64,000 nt of DNA from Spirochaetaceae bacterium UBA5556 (GTDB taxonomy: Bacteria > Spirochaetota > Spirochaetia > Treponematales > Rectinemataceae): positions 62,001-126,000 of the forward strand of contig DIMW01000015.1 in assembly GCA_002425765.1 (NCBI GenBank), given 5' to 3'. The notes under the pieces were generated by a model that was not told the origin of the DNA, did not search any database, and was given only the letters and a program-made list of their open reading frames with translations. Shown here one piece after another: positions 15,655 to 24,410 of the stretch (its first letter is position 1; every line of letters starts with the position of its first letter). The position numbers and the translations under genes are program-made.

Positions 15655-17640
15655 TCACTTCTTGTGCCGTTTCAAGGCGGCCTCCAACAATCCCCCTCCG
15701 TGAGTGGAGGGGGGATTTATGATATTGACCTTTTGGGCATGCAGTACCTCCAGTCGTATCACTTCGCGATCGGTCAGCCGTATGCCCTGGGCCTGCCTTT
15801 TACGGACCGGGTATTCTTTGGCACGAAAAACTTGTTTGGTTTTTTTGCTTCTTGGTTTAGGCTTATATTCCAATTGAAATTCATAGGCCGTGTCGATTGA
15901 AAATCCTAAAATCTCTGATTTTTCCGGTACTAGACTATAGTCCTTCCCCGTGAGCCAACTGTCGATGCTGGTCCTTTTGATATAAGTGCCTTTTTGATTC
16001 GCAAGCGAATATACTAGTGTGATGATGGCGCTGGATAAGGCTTCCTTTTCCGCGACGGTGATCCACAGCGCATGTTGGCCCGCAAAAAATTTGTCAGGAA
16101 GAGGTATCACCGTATAGATGCCGTTTTTTCTCAGAATTAAAATTTTATCAAATTTGGAGGCCTCCAAAATTTTTTCACCAGAGACCTCCGTCCCTACATA
16201 GCCCCCCTCTGAATCATATCTGAGGGCAAAATCATGACGGGCGACGGTTTTAGCCTCGATTTTCTTGAATGATTTAATCCGCGTCCGGCGGGGTGAGACG
16301 CTTTCGATCGTTTTGATATATGTTTTCAGAATTTCAATCGCATATTGGACAAGATGATTGAGGTGCTCCTTGTTCTGCGCAAGCAACTGCTGGATTTGCT
16401 CCATGTCTTTTTTGGCTTTTTCTATGTCGTAAAGTGAAATCCTCCGAATGGGTATCTTGAGCAAGCGCTCTACGTCCTCTGTCCCTATCTTCCGGCTCAA
16501 TTCCTTTGCAAAGGGCTTAAATCCGTCGAGGACCGCTTTAATGACCGCGTCGCTGGTCCTCTTGGTCTCTATTTCCTTGTAAATCCTTTCTTCGATAAAA
16601 ATGCGCTCTAAGGTTCTCGCAAACAGCTCCGCCTGAAGCTCGTCGCGCTCCAGCTCGAGCTCTTGTCGAAGCAGATTGAGCAACTTCCCTGCGTGGTACC
16701 GTATAATTTCCGAAGCGGTGCTTATGGCCGGCTTGTCATCTTTTATGACGAGGCAGTTGCATGAAATTGACCGCTCACACTCGGTGAATGCGTACAGCGA
16801 ATCCACGACCTCCTTCGCATAGACGCCTCTGGCCAGCTTGAGTTCTATTTCTACTTTGTCCGTGGTGAAGTCCGAGATCGAAGCGATTTTCAAGTGCCCC
16901 GCACGGACTCCCTCTTCTATGCTGCCTATGAGGCTTTCTGTTGTTGAGCCATAGGGGACTTCCTTGATTACGATCTTTTTGGGATCGGAGGTGTCCAGCA
17001 GGGCGCGAACCCTGACTTTCCCGTTTCCATCGGCATACTCGGAAGCATCTATGAAGCCGCCGGTCGGGAAATCCGGGATAAGCACAAAAGATCTGCCTTC
17101 AAGACAGGCGACCTCAGCCTGAAGTACCTCGACAGGATTATGAGGCAGAATCTTTGTGCTCATGCCTACTGCGATGCCCTCGGTTCCCAGCATAAGGACG
17201 ACCGGAATTTTTGCGGGGAATACGAGTGGTTCCCTGTTCCGTCCATCATAACTGTCGATATATTGCGTGATCTTCGGGTGAAAGAAGACCTCTTTGGCAA
17301 AAGTGGTGCATCTGCATTCTATATAGCGCGGCGCGGAGGCTTCGTCTCCCGTTACGGGATTCCCGAAATTGCCCTGTGTCTCGATGAATAGTCCTTTATT
17401 CGCGAGGCCGACAAGCGCCGAACCTATGGAGGCGTCCCCATGAGGATGATATTTCATGCAGTGGCCGACGACATTGGCGACCTTATGGAATTTCCCGTCA
17501 TCCATTTCGAAGAGGGTGTGCAGGATTCGGCGCTGGACAGGCTTCAGTCCGTCGTCGAGTTCGGGAATGGCCCTGTCCATAATTACATATGAGGCATAAT
17601 AGAGAAAATTGTCATTCAGCAGCTTTTTGATGTAGGCCAC
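15655..17640 (-). CDS. parC: Type IIA topoisomerase subunit A (topoisomerase IV ParC-like, short form)
   Basis: The DNA-cleaving subunit of a type II topoisomerase, working with the ParE-like protein encoded just upstream. It has 661 residues, starting with GTG 5 bases after GGAGG. The N-terminal winged-helix region has MDRAIPELDDGLKPVQRRIL, KYHPHGDASIGSALV, GNPVTGDEASAPRYIECRC (the RY tyrosine is the DNA-attachment residue) and GIAVGMSTKILPHNP. A coiled-coil region (about 340-470) is followed by a short C-terminal domain of about 190 residues instead of the full six-bladed GyrA propeller, and no clear GyrA box is visible. This favours a decatenase (topoisomerase IV-like) role over supercoiling. 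The C-terminus is lysine-rich. Confidence 0.85.
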   Translation of the reverse strand: MAYIKKLLNDNFLYYASYVIMDRAIPELDDGLKPVQRRILHTLFEMDDGKFHKVANVVGHCMKYHPHGDASIGSALVGLANKGLFIETQGNFGNPVTGDEASAPRYIECRCTTFAKEVFFHPKITQYIDSYDGRNREPLVFPAKIPVVLMLGTEGIAVGMSTKILPHNPVEVLQAEVACLEGRSFVLIPDFPTGGFIDASEYADGNGKVRVRALLDTSDPKKIVIKEVPYGSTTESLIGSIEEGVRAGHLKIASISDFTTDKVEIELKLARGVYAKEVVDSLYAFTECERSISCNCLVIKDDKPAISTASEIIRYHAGKLLNLLRQELELERDELQAELFARTLERIFIEERIYKEIETKRTSDAVIKAVLDGFKPFAKELSRKIGTEDVERLLKIPIRRISLYDIEKAKKDMEQIQQLLAQNKEHLNHLVQYAIEILKTYIKTIESVSPRRTRIKSFKKIEAKTVARHDFALRYDSEGGYVGTEVSGEKILEASKFDKILILRKNGIYTVIPLPDKFFAGQHALWITVAEKEALSSAIITLVYSLANQKGTYIKRTSIDSWLTGKDYSLVPEKSEILGFSIDTAYEFQLEYKPKPRSKKTKQVFRAKEYPVRKRQAQGIRLTDREVIRLEVLHAQKVNIINPPSTHGGGLLEAALKRHKK

Positions 17641-17687
17641 AGTATCCTCCGTCCGGTCATATGCTTGCTAAGATGTTCTGATGTGCC

Positions 17688-19490
17688 TCATAACTCAGTG
17701 ACAAGATTATCCATAATGAATTGTCGCCTCTCCGGGCTGTTCTTCCCCATGTAGAAGCAGAGCAGTTCGGGGACGGAGGATAATGTCTGAATGTCCACTT
17801 TGACAAGCCTGATGTCTTTCCCGATGAATTGGCCAAATTCCGCGGGACTTATTTCGCCAAGGCCTTTAAAACGGGTGACCTCCGTCCCCCGGCCGAGTCG
17901 TTGTATCGCTTCGTCCCGTTCGCGGACCGAATAGCAGTACAGCGTTTCTCTTTTCGTTCTCACCCTGAAAAGAGGCGTTTCCAAAAGGTATACACGGCTC
18001 TGGACCACCAATTCCTCGAAATATGTCAGAAAGAACGTAATGAGGAGATTTCGTATGTGAAAACCATCGTAATCCGCGTCGGTCGCGATGACGATGCGGG
18101 CGAATCTCAGATTCTCGACGTTGTTCTCAATGCCAAGCGCCATCATCAGGTTATAGAGTTCCTCATTTTTATAGATGGCCGAGCGAGGGCGGTCGAACAT
18201 GTTTTCAGGCTTGCCCCGTAAGCTGAAAATCGCCTGCGTGTGGACGTCGCGGGCGCTCACCATGCTGCCGGCGGCCGATAATCCCTCGGTTATGAAAATT
18301 GTCGAGCGCTCTCCCGAACTCCCGTCCCCCAAGTGCGCCTTGCAATCCCTCAAGTTTGGTATTTTGAGCTCGATTCTCTTCGCCGCTTCTTTCGCTTCCT
18401 TTCGGACTATGTTGAGCTCGGTACGCAGCTTCTCGTTCGTAAGGATCTTCTCTTGCAGAGTCTTCGCTGCTTGGGGATTGCGGCGGAGTATCTCGTCGAC
18501 GCCTTTTTTGACTTCCTGAAGAATCCATGGCCGAATGTCGCTATTTCCAAGCTTGTTTTTCGTCTGGCTCTCAAAAACCGGGTTTTTGATTCTTATCGCG
18601 ATACCGGCGGCAAGCCCCTCTCGCACATCCTCTCCGCGGTACGAGGCCTGGAAGAATTCGTTGATCGCCTTCAAAAAACCTTCCCGGAAGGCGGAAAGGT
18701 GGCTGCCGCCGTCCGATGTATACTGGCCGTTGACAAAAGAGAAGTGTTCTTCTCCGTATTCTTTTGTGTGGGTAAAAGCGAATTCGATGCGGTCCCCCCG
18801 GTACCAGCCGATATCATAGAGCGCACTGCCGCCGAGTTCAGTCGATAATAAGTCATGAAGTCCTTTTTCAGCATGGAAGTCCTTGCCATTGAGTGTCAAG
18901 GTCAAGCCAGGGTTCAGACAGGCATAATTCCACAATCGTTTTTCTATGAACTCGGGTATGAAAGAGTATTCTCCGAAAATTTCCTCGTCGGGGATAAATT
19001 CGACCAGCGTGCCGGTTTTCTCATGATTGTTGGCCTCTCGCGAATCGGTGAGAATACCCCGGGAGAACTTTGCCTCGAAAACCTTTCCTTCTCTATACGA
19101 GGCGACCCTGAAGTCCTTGGATAAGGCATTCACCGCCTTTGTGCCGACACCATTCAAGCCAACGGAGAACTGAAACACGTCGTTGTCGTATTTCGCGCCC
19201 GTATTGATAACCGAAACGCACTCTATGACCTTCCCGAGGGGAATGCCGCGGCCGTAGTCACGCACTCTGACTCTTTTACCGTCGATAGTGATAGCTATTT
19301 GATTTCCCGCGCCCATTATGAATTCATCGACCGAATTATCGATGACTTCCTTCAGAAGGATATAGATACCATCGTCGGGGCTCGAGCCATCGCCAATGCG
19401 GCCTATATACATGCCCGTTCTGAGCCTGATGTGCTCCAGCGAGGAAAGTGTCTTTATTTTTGATTCATCGTAGATGGATTTTGTTTTCAC
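17688..19490 (-). CDS. parE: Type IIA topoisomerase subunit B (topoisomerase IV ParE-like)
   Basis: ATPase subunit, 600 residues, partner of the ParC-like protein 47 bases downstream. The GHKL ATPase domain has LLKEVIDNSVDEFIMG (Bergerat N box), RDYGRGIPLG and VGLNGVGTKAVNAL. The transducer region follows, then the TOPRIM acid residues in IFITEGLSAAGS and RIVIATDADYDGFHI. The C-terminus ends ERRQFIMDNLVTEL, typical for the family. The usual EGDSA of gyrase/topoisomerase IV reads EGLSA here, a divergent TOPRIM motif also found in the Bacteroidetes/spirochaete-type ParE group as I recall it. It starts with GTG. It is probably a second topoisomerase beside gyrase, which is not in this window. 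Confidence 0.85.
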   Translation of the reverse strand: MKTKSIYDESKIKTLSSLEHIRLRTGMYIGRIGDGSSPDDGIYILLKEVIDNSVDEFIMGAGNQIAITIDGKRVRVRDYGRGIPLGKVIECVSVINTGAKYDNDVFQFSVGLNGVGTKAVNALSKDFRVASYREGKVFEAKFSRGILTDSREANNHEKTGTLVEFIPDEEIFGEYSFIPEFIEKRLWNYACLNPGLTLTLNGKDFHAEKGLHDLLSTELGGSALYDIGWYRGDRIEFAFTHTKEYGEEHFSFVNGQYTSDGGSHLSAFREGFLKAINEFFQASYRGEDVREGLAAGIAIRIKNPVFESQTKNKLGNSDIRPWILQEVKKGVDEILRRNPQAAKTLQEKILTNEKLRTELNIVRKEAKEAAKRIELKIPNLRDCKAHLGDGSSGERSTIFITEGLSAAGSMVSARDVHTQAIFSLRGKPENMFDRPRSAIYKNEELYNLMMALGIENNVENLRFARIVIATDADYDGFHIRNLLITFFLTYFEELVVQSRVYLLETPLFRVRTKRETLYCYSVRERDEAIQRLGRGTEVTRFKGLGEISPAEFGQFIGKDIRLVKVDIQTLSSVPELLCFYMGKNSPERRQFIMDNLVTEL

Positions 19491-19677
19491 GCCTTATATT
19501 CTAGCATGACGCGGAGAATGGGGACAGAGGATGTCAAGCTCTTAGACATTCCCCCGACAGTATCACGTGGTTTTGTCAGGATACTGGAATCGCTCCACCA
19601 AAAGAATTAGAATACTCGCGAGGACTTCGTGAGTAGCTTGTGGCGAAAAACAGAAACGAAGGAGCGAATCGATTTCC

Positions 19678-19773
19678 ATGCATTTTAATCTGAAGTACGG
19701 TGGGGGCTCTCTTCCTCTCGATCTTGAAGAATCGCGGATCACCGATGTCACGGTGCCGGTTGTCATAGTATGA
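19678..19773 (+). pseudogene. LarA-like N-terminal fragment or short leader before the aldolase
   Basis: A 31-codon frame whose start, MHFNLKYGGGSLPLDLEE, closely resembles the N-terminus of the LarA/DUF2088 nickel-dependent lactate racemase family (YGxxxLxLxLPE pattern). It then runs into a stop that overlaps the aldolase ATG (ATGA). AAGGAG lies 13 bases upstream. The rest of the roughly 420-residue family protein is absent, so this looks like a deletion remnant that may still act as a coupled leader. A chance match cannot be excluded. Confidence 0.45.
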
Positions 19774-20429
19774 GCCACATAGTCAAAGATGAATTCAAGC
19801 GTGCCGTCGTCGATGGCGGTATTGAACTTCTCCAGCAGGGACTCACGGTCGGGACTTGGGGCAATCTCAGTGTCAAAGACCCTGAAACAGACCTCGTCTA
19901 TATAAAACCCAGCGGCATGCCCTATACCTCCATCGAGCCGCAGGATGTTGTCGTGATGGATGAGCGCGGCGCTATCGTCGATGGCCATCGCAAGCCGTCG
20001 ATCGAATTTCATCTTCACCTTTCGATCATGCGCGCGCGACCCGATATCTTCGCGGTGATTCACACCCATCCGGTCTATTCGAGCGTCTTTGGAGTCCTGC
20101 GCGAGGATATCCCCGCCATCTCTGAGGATTTTGCCCAGCTTGTGGGGGACAGGGCTTCATGCTGTGTATATGCGCTGCCAGGGACGGAGGAGCTCGCGAA
20201 AAACGTGGTGTGCGCCCTTGGTGAGGGCAAGGCGGTTCTCATTCCAAACCACGGGACAGTATGCGTAGGACACAGCCTCGATGAAGCCATGAAGGTAACA
20301 GCCGTGGTGGAGAAGACGGCCCACATTTATCTGCTCGCCCGCTCCATAGGGACACCGCAGGTTCTTCCCCATGAAGATATCATTGTCATGCAGAACTTTA
20401 TGCGTAACAGCTACGGACAGGAAAAATAA
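19770..20429 (+). CDS. Class II aldolase/adducin family protein (fuculose-phosphate aldolase-like)
   Basis: A zinc-dependent aldolase-fold enzyme of 219 residues, normal for L-fuculose-phosphate aldolase or L-ribulose-5-phosphate epimerase relatives. Visible motifs are LTVGTWGNLSVKDPETDLVYIKPSGMPY near the N-terminus, PSIEFHLHLSI (acidic catalytic residue), the zinc histidines in VIHTHPVYSSVF, and the third His in IPNHGTVCVGHSL. The start overlaps a 31-codon LarA-like frame (ATGA). It converges with the Gfo/Idh/MocA gene at 20449. The substrate is unknown; a phosphorylated sugar or a 4-hydroxy acid derivative is plausible. Confidence 0.85.
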   Translation: MSHIVKDEFKRAVVDGGIELLQQGLTVGTWGNLSVKDPETDLVYIKPSGMPYTSIEPQDVVVMDERGAIVDGHRKPSIEFHLHLSIMRARPDIFAVIHTHPVYSSVFGVLREDIPAISEDFAQLVGDRASCCVYALPGTEELAKNVVCALGEGKAVLIPNHGTVCVGHSLDEAMKVTAVVEKTAHIYLLARSIGTPQVLPHEDIIVMQNFMRNSYGQEK

Positions 20430-20448
20430 TATAGGGTTAATTTCGCGA

Positions 20449-21504
20449 TCAAATGCGGATGGGTCTTCCTGCCTGGATCGATCTGTAGGCTGCTTCGACG
20501 ATCTGAACGGCATGAAGTCCGTCCTCTCCCGTGACCAGAGGCGTGCGGCGTTCATGTATCGCCGTGATGAATTCTTCGATCATCATTTGATTCGAATCCG
20601 AGCCCCAGTAGAGCCATCGCGGTCCCGATCCTCCGTCCCCGTGGGCGCTGCTCCAATCATGGTCTTCTGTTGCGGGCGCTGAGCCTTGGTGCGCCGATGG
20701 CGCGCCGAAGACCGTCAGGTTCTGCTTAAAGGCGTCGACGTGCACCGCGCCTCTGTCGGTAATGAGGTCGAATGAGAGGCCGCCCCAGCTTGGCCATGTG
20801 CTGGGCCTCGACCAGGAGCAGTTGATCGTCGCAAAGACGCCGCTTTCAAATTGAAGCGAGACCATCGCGCCAGTCTCTATTTTCACCTCGTGCGCATGAA
20901 AAATCCGATTTGTGGCTGCGTATACCTCGACAACCTCCATCCCCAGGTACCACCTCATGACATCCGCGAGGTGGACCACATGGTCGATGATGGCCCCGCC
21001 ACCAGCCAGTACTGGATCCGTAAACCACGCCCTGTCCTTTGGAGGCAACTGACCCTGGTTCGAGGCATTAAAACATAGGGGGTTGCCGAGCTTGCCCTGC
21101 AACAGTTCGTCTCTGACGCCGCGTACGGGAACAGAGAATCGCATGGGGAAAGCCGTCATGAGCAGAATCTTGGCTTCGCGCGCGGCGCGAACAATTGCTG
21201 TTGCGTCTTTTACGTTGGTGGCCAGGGGTTTTTCGCACAGAATGTGGACGCCGGCCTCGGCAGCCTTGAGCGATAGAGCTTTGTGATACGAGTTTTCGCT
21301 GGTGATGAGCACTCCGTCTGGCTTTTGCGCGAGTAAGGCATCGTAGTTTTCGAAAAATGGAAGCCCATAGCGAGATGCGAATGCTTTTCCGCGTTCGGCA
21401 TCATGATCGGCGATTCCTAGTATTTCGACATCCGGGATCGATTTCAGGCAGCTGACATACGCATCCGCATGGACATGGGCCGCGCTCATAAACGCGAGTT
21501 TCAT
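20449..21504 (-). CDS. Gfo/Idh/MocA family oxidoreductase (second of two)
   Basis: An NAD(P)-dependent sugar or cyclitol dehydrogenase of 351 residues. The Rossmann N-terminus MKLAFMSAAHVHADAYVSCL replaces the usual GxGxxG with a SAAHVHADAY pattern seen in some subgroups; the EKPLATN motif (nicotinamide/catalytic Lys) and IDHVVHLADVMRWYLG are present. The start at 21504 is preceded by AGGAGG and overlaps the stop of the other oxidoreductase (ATGA); the longer upstream frame is rejected. It is the last gene of the carbohydrate ABC operon. The paired oxidoreductases probably act in sequence on the imported compound, whose identity is not visible. Confidence 0.88.
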   Translation of the reverse strand: MKLAFMSAAHVHADAYVSCLKSIPDVEILGIADHDAERGKAFASRYGLPFFENYDALLAQKPDGVLITSENSYHKALSLKAAEAGVHILCEKPLATNVKDATAIVRAAREAKILLMTAFPMRFSVPVRGVRDELLQGKLGNPLCFNASNQGQLPPKDRAWFTDPVLAGGGAIIDHVVHLADVMRWYLGMEVVEVYAATNRIFHAHEVKIETGAMVSLQFESGVFATINCSWSRPSTWPSWGGLSFDLITDRGAVHVDAFKQNLTVFGAPSAHQGSAPATEDHDWSSAHGDGGSGPRWLYWGSDSNQMMIEEFITAIHERRTPLVTGEDGLHAVQIVEAAYRSIQAGRPIRI

Positions 21505-22508
21505 CTGCCGCCTCCTTTCTGCTGGAGCAGAGTGATCGCCTTGCCGGTCCTCGCCGACTCCATGGCCGCGCACGCGATTTTTAGAGCCGCAAGCCCGTCT
21601 TCCGCACAGACTAGCGGGTCCGTCCCTTTCTGAAGACAGCGGTAAAAATCGGCGATTTCGAGGTCATAGGGGCTTTCGGCAAGAGGGCTCGCGGGCAGCC
21701 CCACATCAGGCGCCTCTCCCTTTCCCTGTCGCAGCGATACTTCGATGGGGGATTCGGCTTCGGAGTCATGCCGAATCAAACCTCCGTCCCCCGCGATCTC
21801 GAACCCGGTTCTGAAGACGGGAGGAGGGTATGCCCACGCACCCGAGATATGGCTCAGCGCGCCCGAAGCGTGGATTAGGATTACCTGCCCGTAATCTGAA
21901 GGGCTGTCCTTGTTGAAAGATGACACCTTTTTCGCGTAGACGGATACGACCTCTCCCGCTATCCACCGGGCGATGTCGAAATCGTGGATCATCAGGTCGA
22001 GCAGTATCCCGCCGGACTTTTCTTCATCCAGAAACCAGTTTCCCACAGGCTTTTTAGGTCGATAACTGAGCCTCCGGTACTCGGCGGTCGCCACTTTTCC
22101 GATCTTGCCGGCGCGCACCTGCGAAGCCGCGAGCGCATATTCAGGGAAATACCGCACAACGTGGGCCACGAACAGTTTTACGTTCGCCTCACGGCAGGCC
22201 TCTAAAATCGTTTCACCCTGTGCCACAGTGAGGGCGAGGGGTTTTTCGCACACCACATGCCTGCCCGCCTTGGCCGCCGTAGTCGCCATCTGGGCGTGCA
22301 GATGGGTGGGTGAGCATATATCCACCACATCCGTGGCCTGGATAAGTTCGGCGAGGGTAGAGTAGGGTTTTGCTCCATAACGCTTCGCGATGGGTTCCGC
22401 CTCGGAAGGGGGATCGGCTAAAAAACCCGCGATATTCGCTCCCGTTTTTACCCATGCGCCTGCGTGTGTTGTGCCCATAAAGCCAGTGCCGATTATTCCG
22501 ATTTTCAT
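21501..22508 (-). CDS. Gfo/Idh/MocA family oxidoreductase (first of two)
   Basis: A 335-residue NAD(P)-dependent dehydrogenase of sugars, inositols or their derivatives. The N-terminus MKIGIIGTGFMGTTHAGAW carries the GxGxxG Rossmann motif, followed by VDICSPTHLHAQMATTAAKAG, the signature VVCEKPLALT, and the C-terminal-domain motif GGILLDLMIHDFDIARWI with the catalytic Asp/His pair. It lies 21 bases after the permease gene and overlaps the next oxidoreductase, so it belongs to the ABC operon starting at 25670. It differs clearly from the second copy, so it is not a recent tandem duplication. Confidence 0.9.
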   Translation of the reverse strand: MKIGIIGTGFMGTTHAGAWVKTGANIAGFLADPPSEAEPIAKRYGAKPYSTLAELIQATDVVDICSPTHLHAQMATTAAKAGRHVVCEKPLALTVAQGETILEACREANVKLFVAHVVRYFPEYALAASQVRAGKIGKVATAEYRRLSYRPKKPVGNWFLDEEKSGGILLDLMIHDFDIARWIAGEVVSVYAKKVSSFNKDSPSDYGQVILIHASGALSHISGAWAYPPPVFRTGFEIAGDGGLIRHDSEAESPIEVSLRQGKGEAPDVGLPASPLAESPYDLEIADFYRCLQKGTDPLVCAEDGLAALKIACAAMESARTGKAITLLQQKGGGR

Positions 22509-22529
22509 TGTGACGCTCCATGGATTGAA

Positions 22530-23384
22530 CTATGCTTTAATGGCTCCCGCGGTGACGCTCCGTATCATCTGTCGTGAGAATATCAGATATAAGATGAGGA
22601 TGGGGACCATGGCCAGGACCAGTGCCGACAGTACCGCGTTCCAGTCACTCACATATTGGCCAAGAAATTGTTGTACACCGAGCGTAATGGTGGCGGTCCT
22701 GGCGCTGGGGGCGACGATCAGCGGGAACCAGAGATCATTCCAGATAGGGATCATCGTAAATATGCCAATCGCGCCTATCGCCGGCTTCACAAGCGGCAGC
22801 ACCAGACTATAGATGCGGTATTCGCTTGCCCCGTCGATTCTCCCCGCGTCTTTGAGCTCATCCGGTATCTGTGACATAAAGCTTGTGAGGATGAAAATCG
22901 TGAGGGGCAGCCCCTGTGCGATATAGATCAGGATGAGCCCGATCAGCGTGTTGACAAGGCCCAGTGACGACATCAGTTTTAAGAGGCTCACCGTACCAAG
23001 GCGGATTGGAATCATGATCCCAATCGAAAGATAAAAACCCAGAAAGGCATTGCCCCGGAATTTGTACCCAGAGAGCGCAAATGCCGCCATCGAACCGAAG
23101 AACAGTATAAAAAACAGCGACACTACGGTGACTATGATGGAGTTTTCGAAGTTTATGATCAGATTTGAACGCTGCAGGACCGTTTCATACCCGATCAGAC
23201 TGAAAGTCTTCGCGTTCGGCAACGCGAAGGGCGCGGCGAATATGTATTTTTTTAACTTGAATGAATTCATGATGATCAGGGCTATGGGGAAAAGCGCGAT
23301 GAGCGAGAAAAAAATGAGCACGATATGCTGAAAAAGACCGCGAAATCTGAGCCGCCTCACATCCTTTATATTGTCGAACTTCAT
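22530..23384 (-). CDS. Carbohydrate ABC transporter permease (MalG/UgpE type)
   Basis: A 284-residue inner-membrane permease with about six transmembrane helices and the cytoplasmic EAA loop ELKDAGRIDGASEYRIYSLVLPLVKPA (about residues 175-199) that contacts the ATPase. The N-terminus QHIVLIFFSLIALFPIALIIMNSFK is the usual first helix. It is encoded 13 bases after the MalF-type permease. The operon has no ATPase gene, so it must share a general sugar-import ATPase (MsmK/UgpC type) encoded elsewhere. Confidence 0.92.
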   Translation of the reverse strand: MKFDNIKDVRRLRFRGLFQHIVLIFFSLIALFPIALIIMNSFKLKKYIFAAPFALPNAKTFSLIGYETVLQRSNLIINFENSIIVTVVSLFFILFFGSMAAFALSGYKFRGNAFLGFYLSIGIMIPIRLGTVSLLKLMSSLGLVNTLIGLILIYIAQGLPLTIFILTSFMSQIPDELKDAGRIDGASEYRIYSLVLPLVKPAIGAIGIFTMIPIWNDLWFPLIVAPSARTATITLGVQQFLGQYVSDWNAVLSALVLAMVPILILYLIFSRQMIRSVTAGAIKA

Positions 23385-23397
23385 TGCGCTGCCTTTT

Positions 23398-24324
23398 TCA
23401 TAGCTGATATGTCTTTACTCGCCGCTGGAATAGGAACATATACAATAAGACCCCTATCAGAATGATGAGAAACATCATTGTGGCGACCGTCGCTCCCATG
23501 GAGGGATTCCCGAGCTGCAACTGTTGGCCAAAGAAGGTCCTATAGAAGAGCGTGCCCATGATGTCGGTGGAATAGGATGGTCCCGCCAAAGCTCCCTTCA
23601 TCGTGTAGATGAGGTCGAATGCGTTGAAGTTGCCAACGAATGTCAAAACCGAAACTATACCAATGGTCGGCAATATGAGGGGAAACTTGATGCGCCAGAA
23701 CACCTGGCTTTCGGTACACCCATCGACAACCGCCGCCTCGATGAGCTCGTCCGGAATGCCGATCAGCGCGGTATAGAAGAGGATCATTGGAATTCCTATG
23801 AACTGCCACACCGAGATGAGCGCCGTCGTTGGCAACGCATATTCCGGGAGGCCAAGCCAGGGCTGAAAAAACTTGCCGAGCCCAACGATTCTCATCATCG
23901 ACTCGGCGACACCCCAGAGGGGATTCAAAATCAGTTGCCAAATAAAGCCGATGATGACAACGGAGAGCACGGTAGGCATGAACAGTACGGTGCGATAGAA
24001 GCCCCGCCCCTTGCCTTTGGTGACGAGCAGCGATGCGAGCAAAAGTCCAATTGGGTTCTGCACCAGCATGTGAATGAAGAAAAAGAAAAGGTTGTTTTTT
24101 AGCGCCCCCCAAAATCTCGGCGCCATGTCGGAGTCCGTGAACAGTTTCACAAAGTTTGCAAAACCCGAAAAGACATAGGAGTTGTCGGGCTGGACGGAGA
24201 AAAAACTTAAGACAAGTGATTCCACCAAGGGATACATCATAAAAAGGGTGTAACAGACTATCGCTGGCCCAAGGAATACCACCAGAAAAGCTGGAAATGT
24301 GCGTCGCCCGTGTAAATCTAGCAC
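23398..24324 (-). CDS. Carbohydrate ABC transporter permease (MalF/UgpA type)
   Basis: A 308-residue inner-membrane permease with about six helices. The cytoplasmic coupling loop reads PDELIEAAVVDGCTESQVFWRIKFPLILP (the EAA motif). It pairs with the MalG-type permease just downstream and is separated from the binding-protein gene by 86 bases that contain a hairpin. Sugar import is the family role; specificity is not visible. Confidence 0.92.
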   Translation of the reverse strand: MLDLHGRRTFPAFLVVFLGPAIVCYTLFMMYPLVESLVLSFFSVQPDNSYVFSGFANFVKLFTDSDMAPRFWGALKNNLFFFFIHMLVQNPIGLLLASLLVTKGKGRGFYRTVLFMPTVLSVVIIGFIWQLILNPLWGVAESMMRIVGLGKFFQPWLGLPEYALPTTALISVWQFIGIPMILFYTALIGIPDELIEAAVVDGCTESQVFWRIKFPLILPTIGIVSVLTFVGNFNAFDLIYTMKGALAGPSYSTDIMGTLFYRTFFGQQLQLGNPSMGATVATMMFLIILIGVLLYMFLFQRRVKTYQL

Positions 24325-24352
24325 CGTTATTATCCTTCAATATAAATGAAGA

Positions 24353-24385
24353 GCCGGAATGCCTCTCTGCCGGAAGCATTCCGGC
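24353..24385 (-). terminator. Intercistronic hairpin after the sugar-binding protein gene
   Basis: Perfect 10-base GC-rich inverted repeat (GCCGGAATGC at 24353-24362 and its complement at 24376-24385, 13-base loop) between the binding-protein and permease genes. There is no T run after it on the minus strand, so it is more likely a 3'-end stabiliser or weak attenuator than a full terminator. It would raise binding-protein output relative to the permeases. Confidence 0.55.
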
Positions 24386-24410
24386 CGACAAAATCAGTAT
24401 ACAGAATTAC

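Noticed and set aside
15690..15716. GC-rich inverted repeat near the 3' end of parC
   Set aside because: Entirely inside coding sequence for conserved-looking residues, with no T run; probably a by-product of the Pro/Gly-rich codons.
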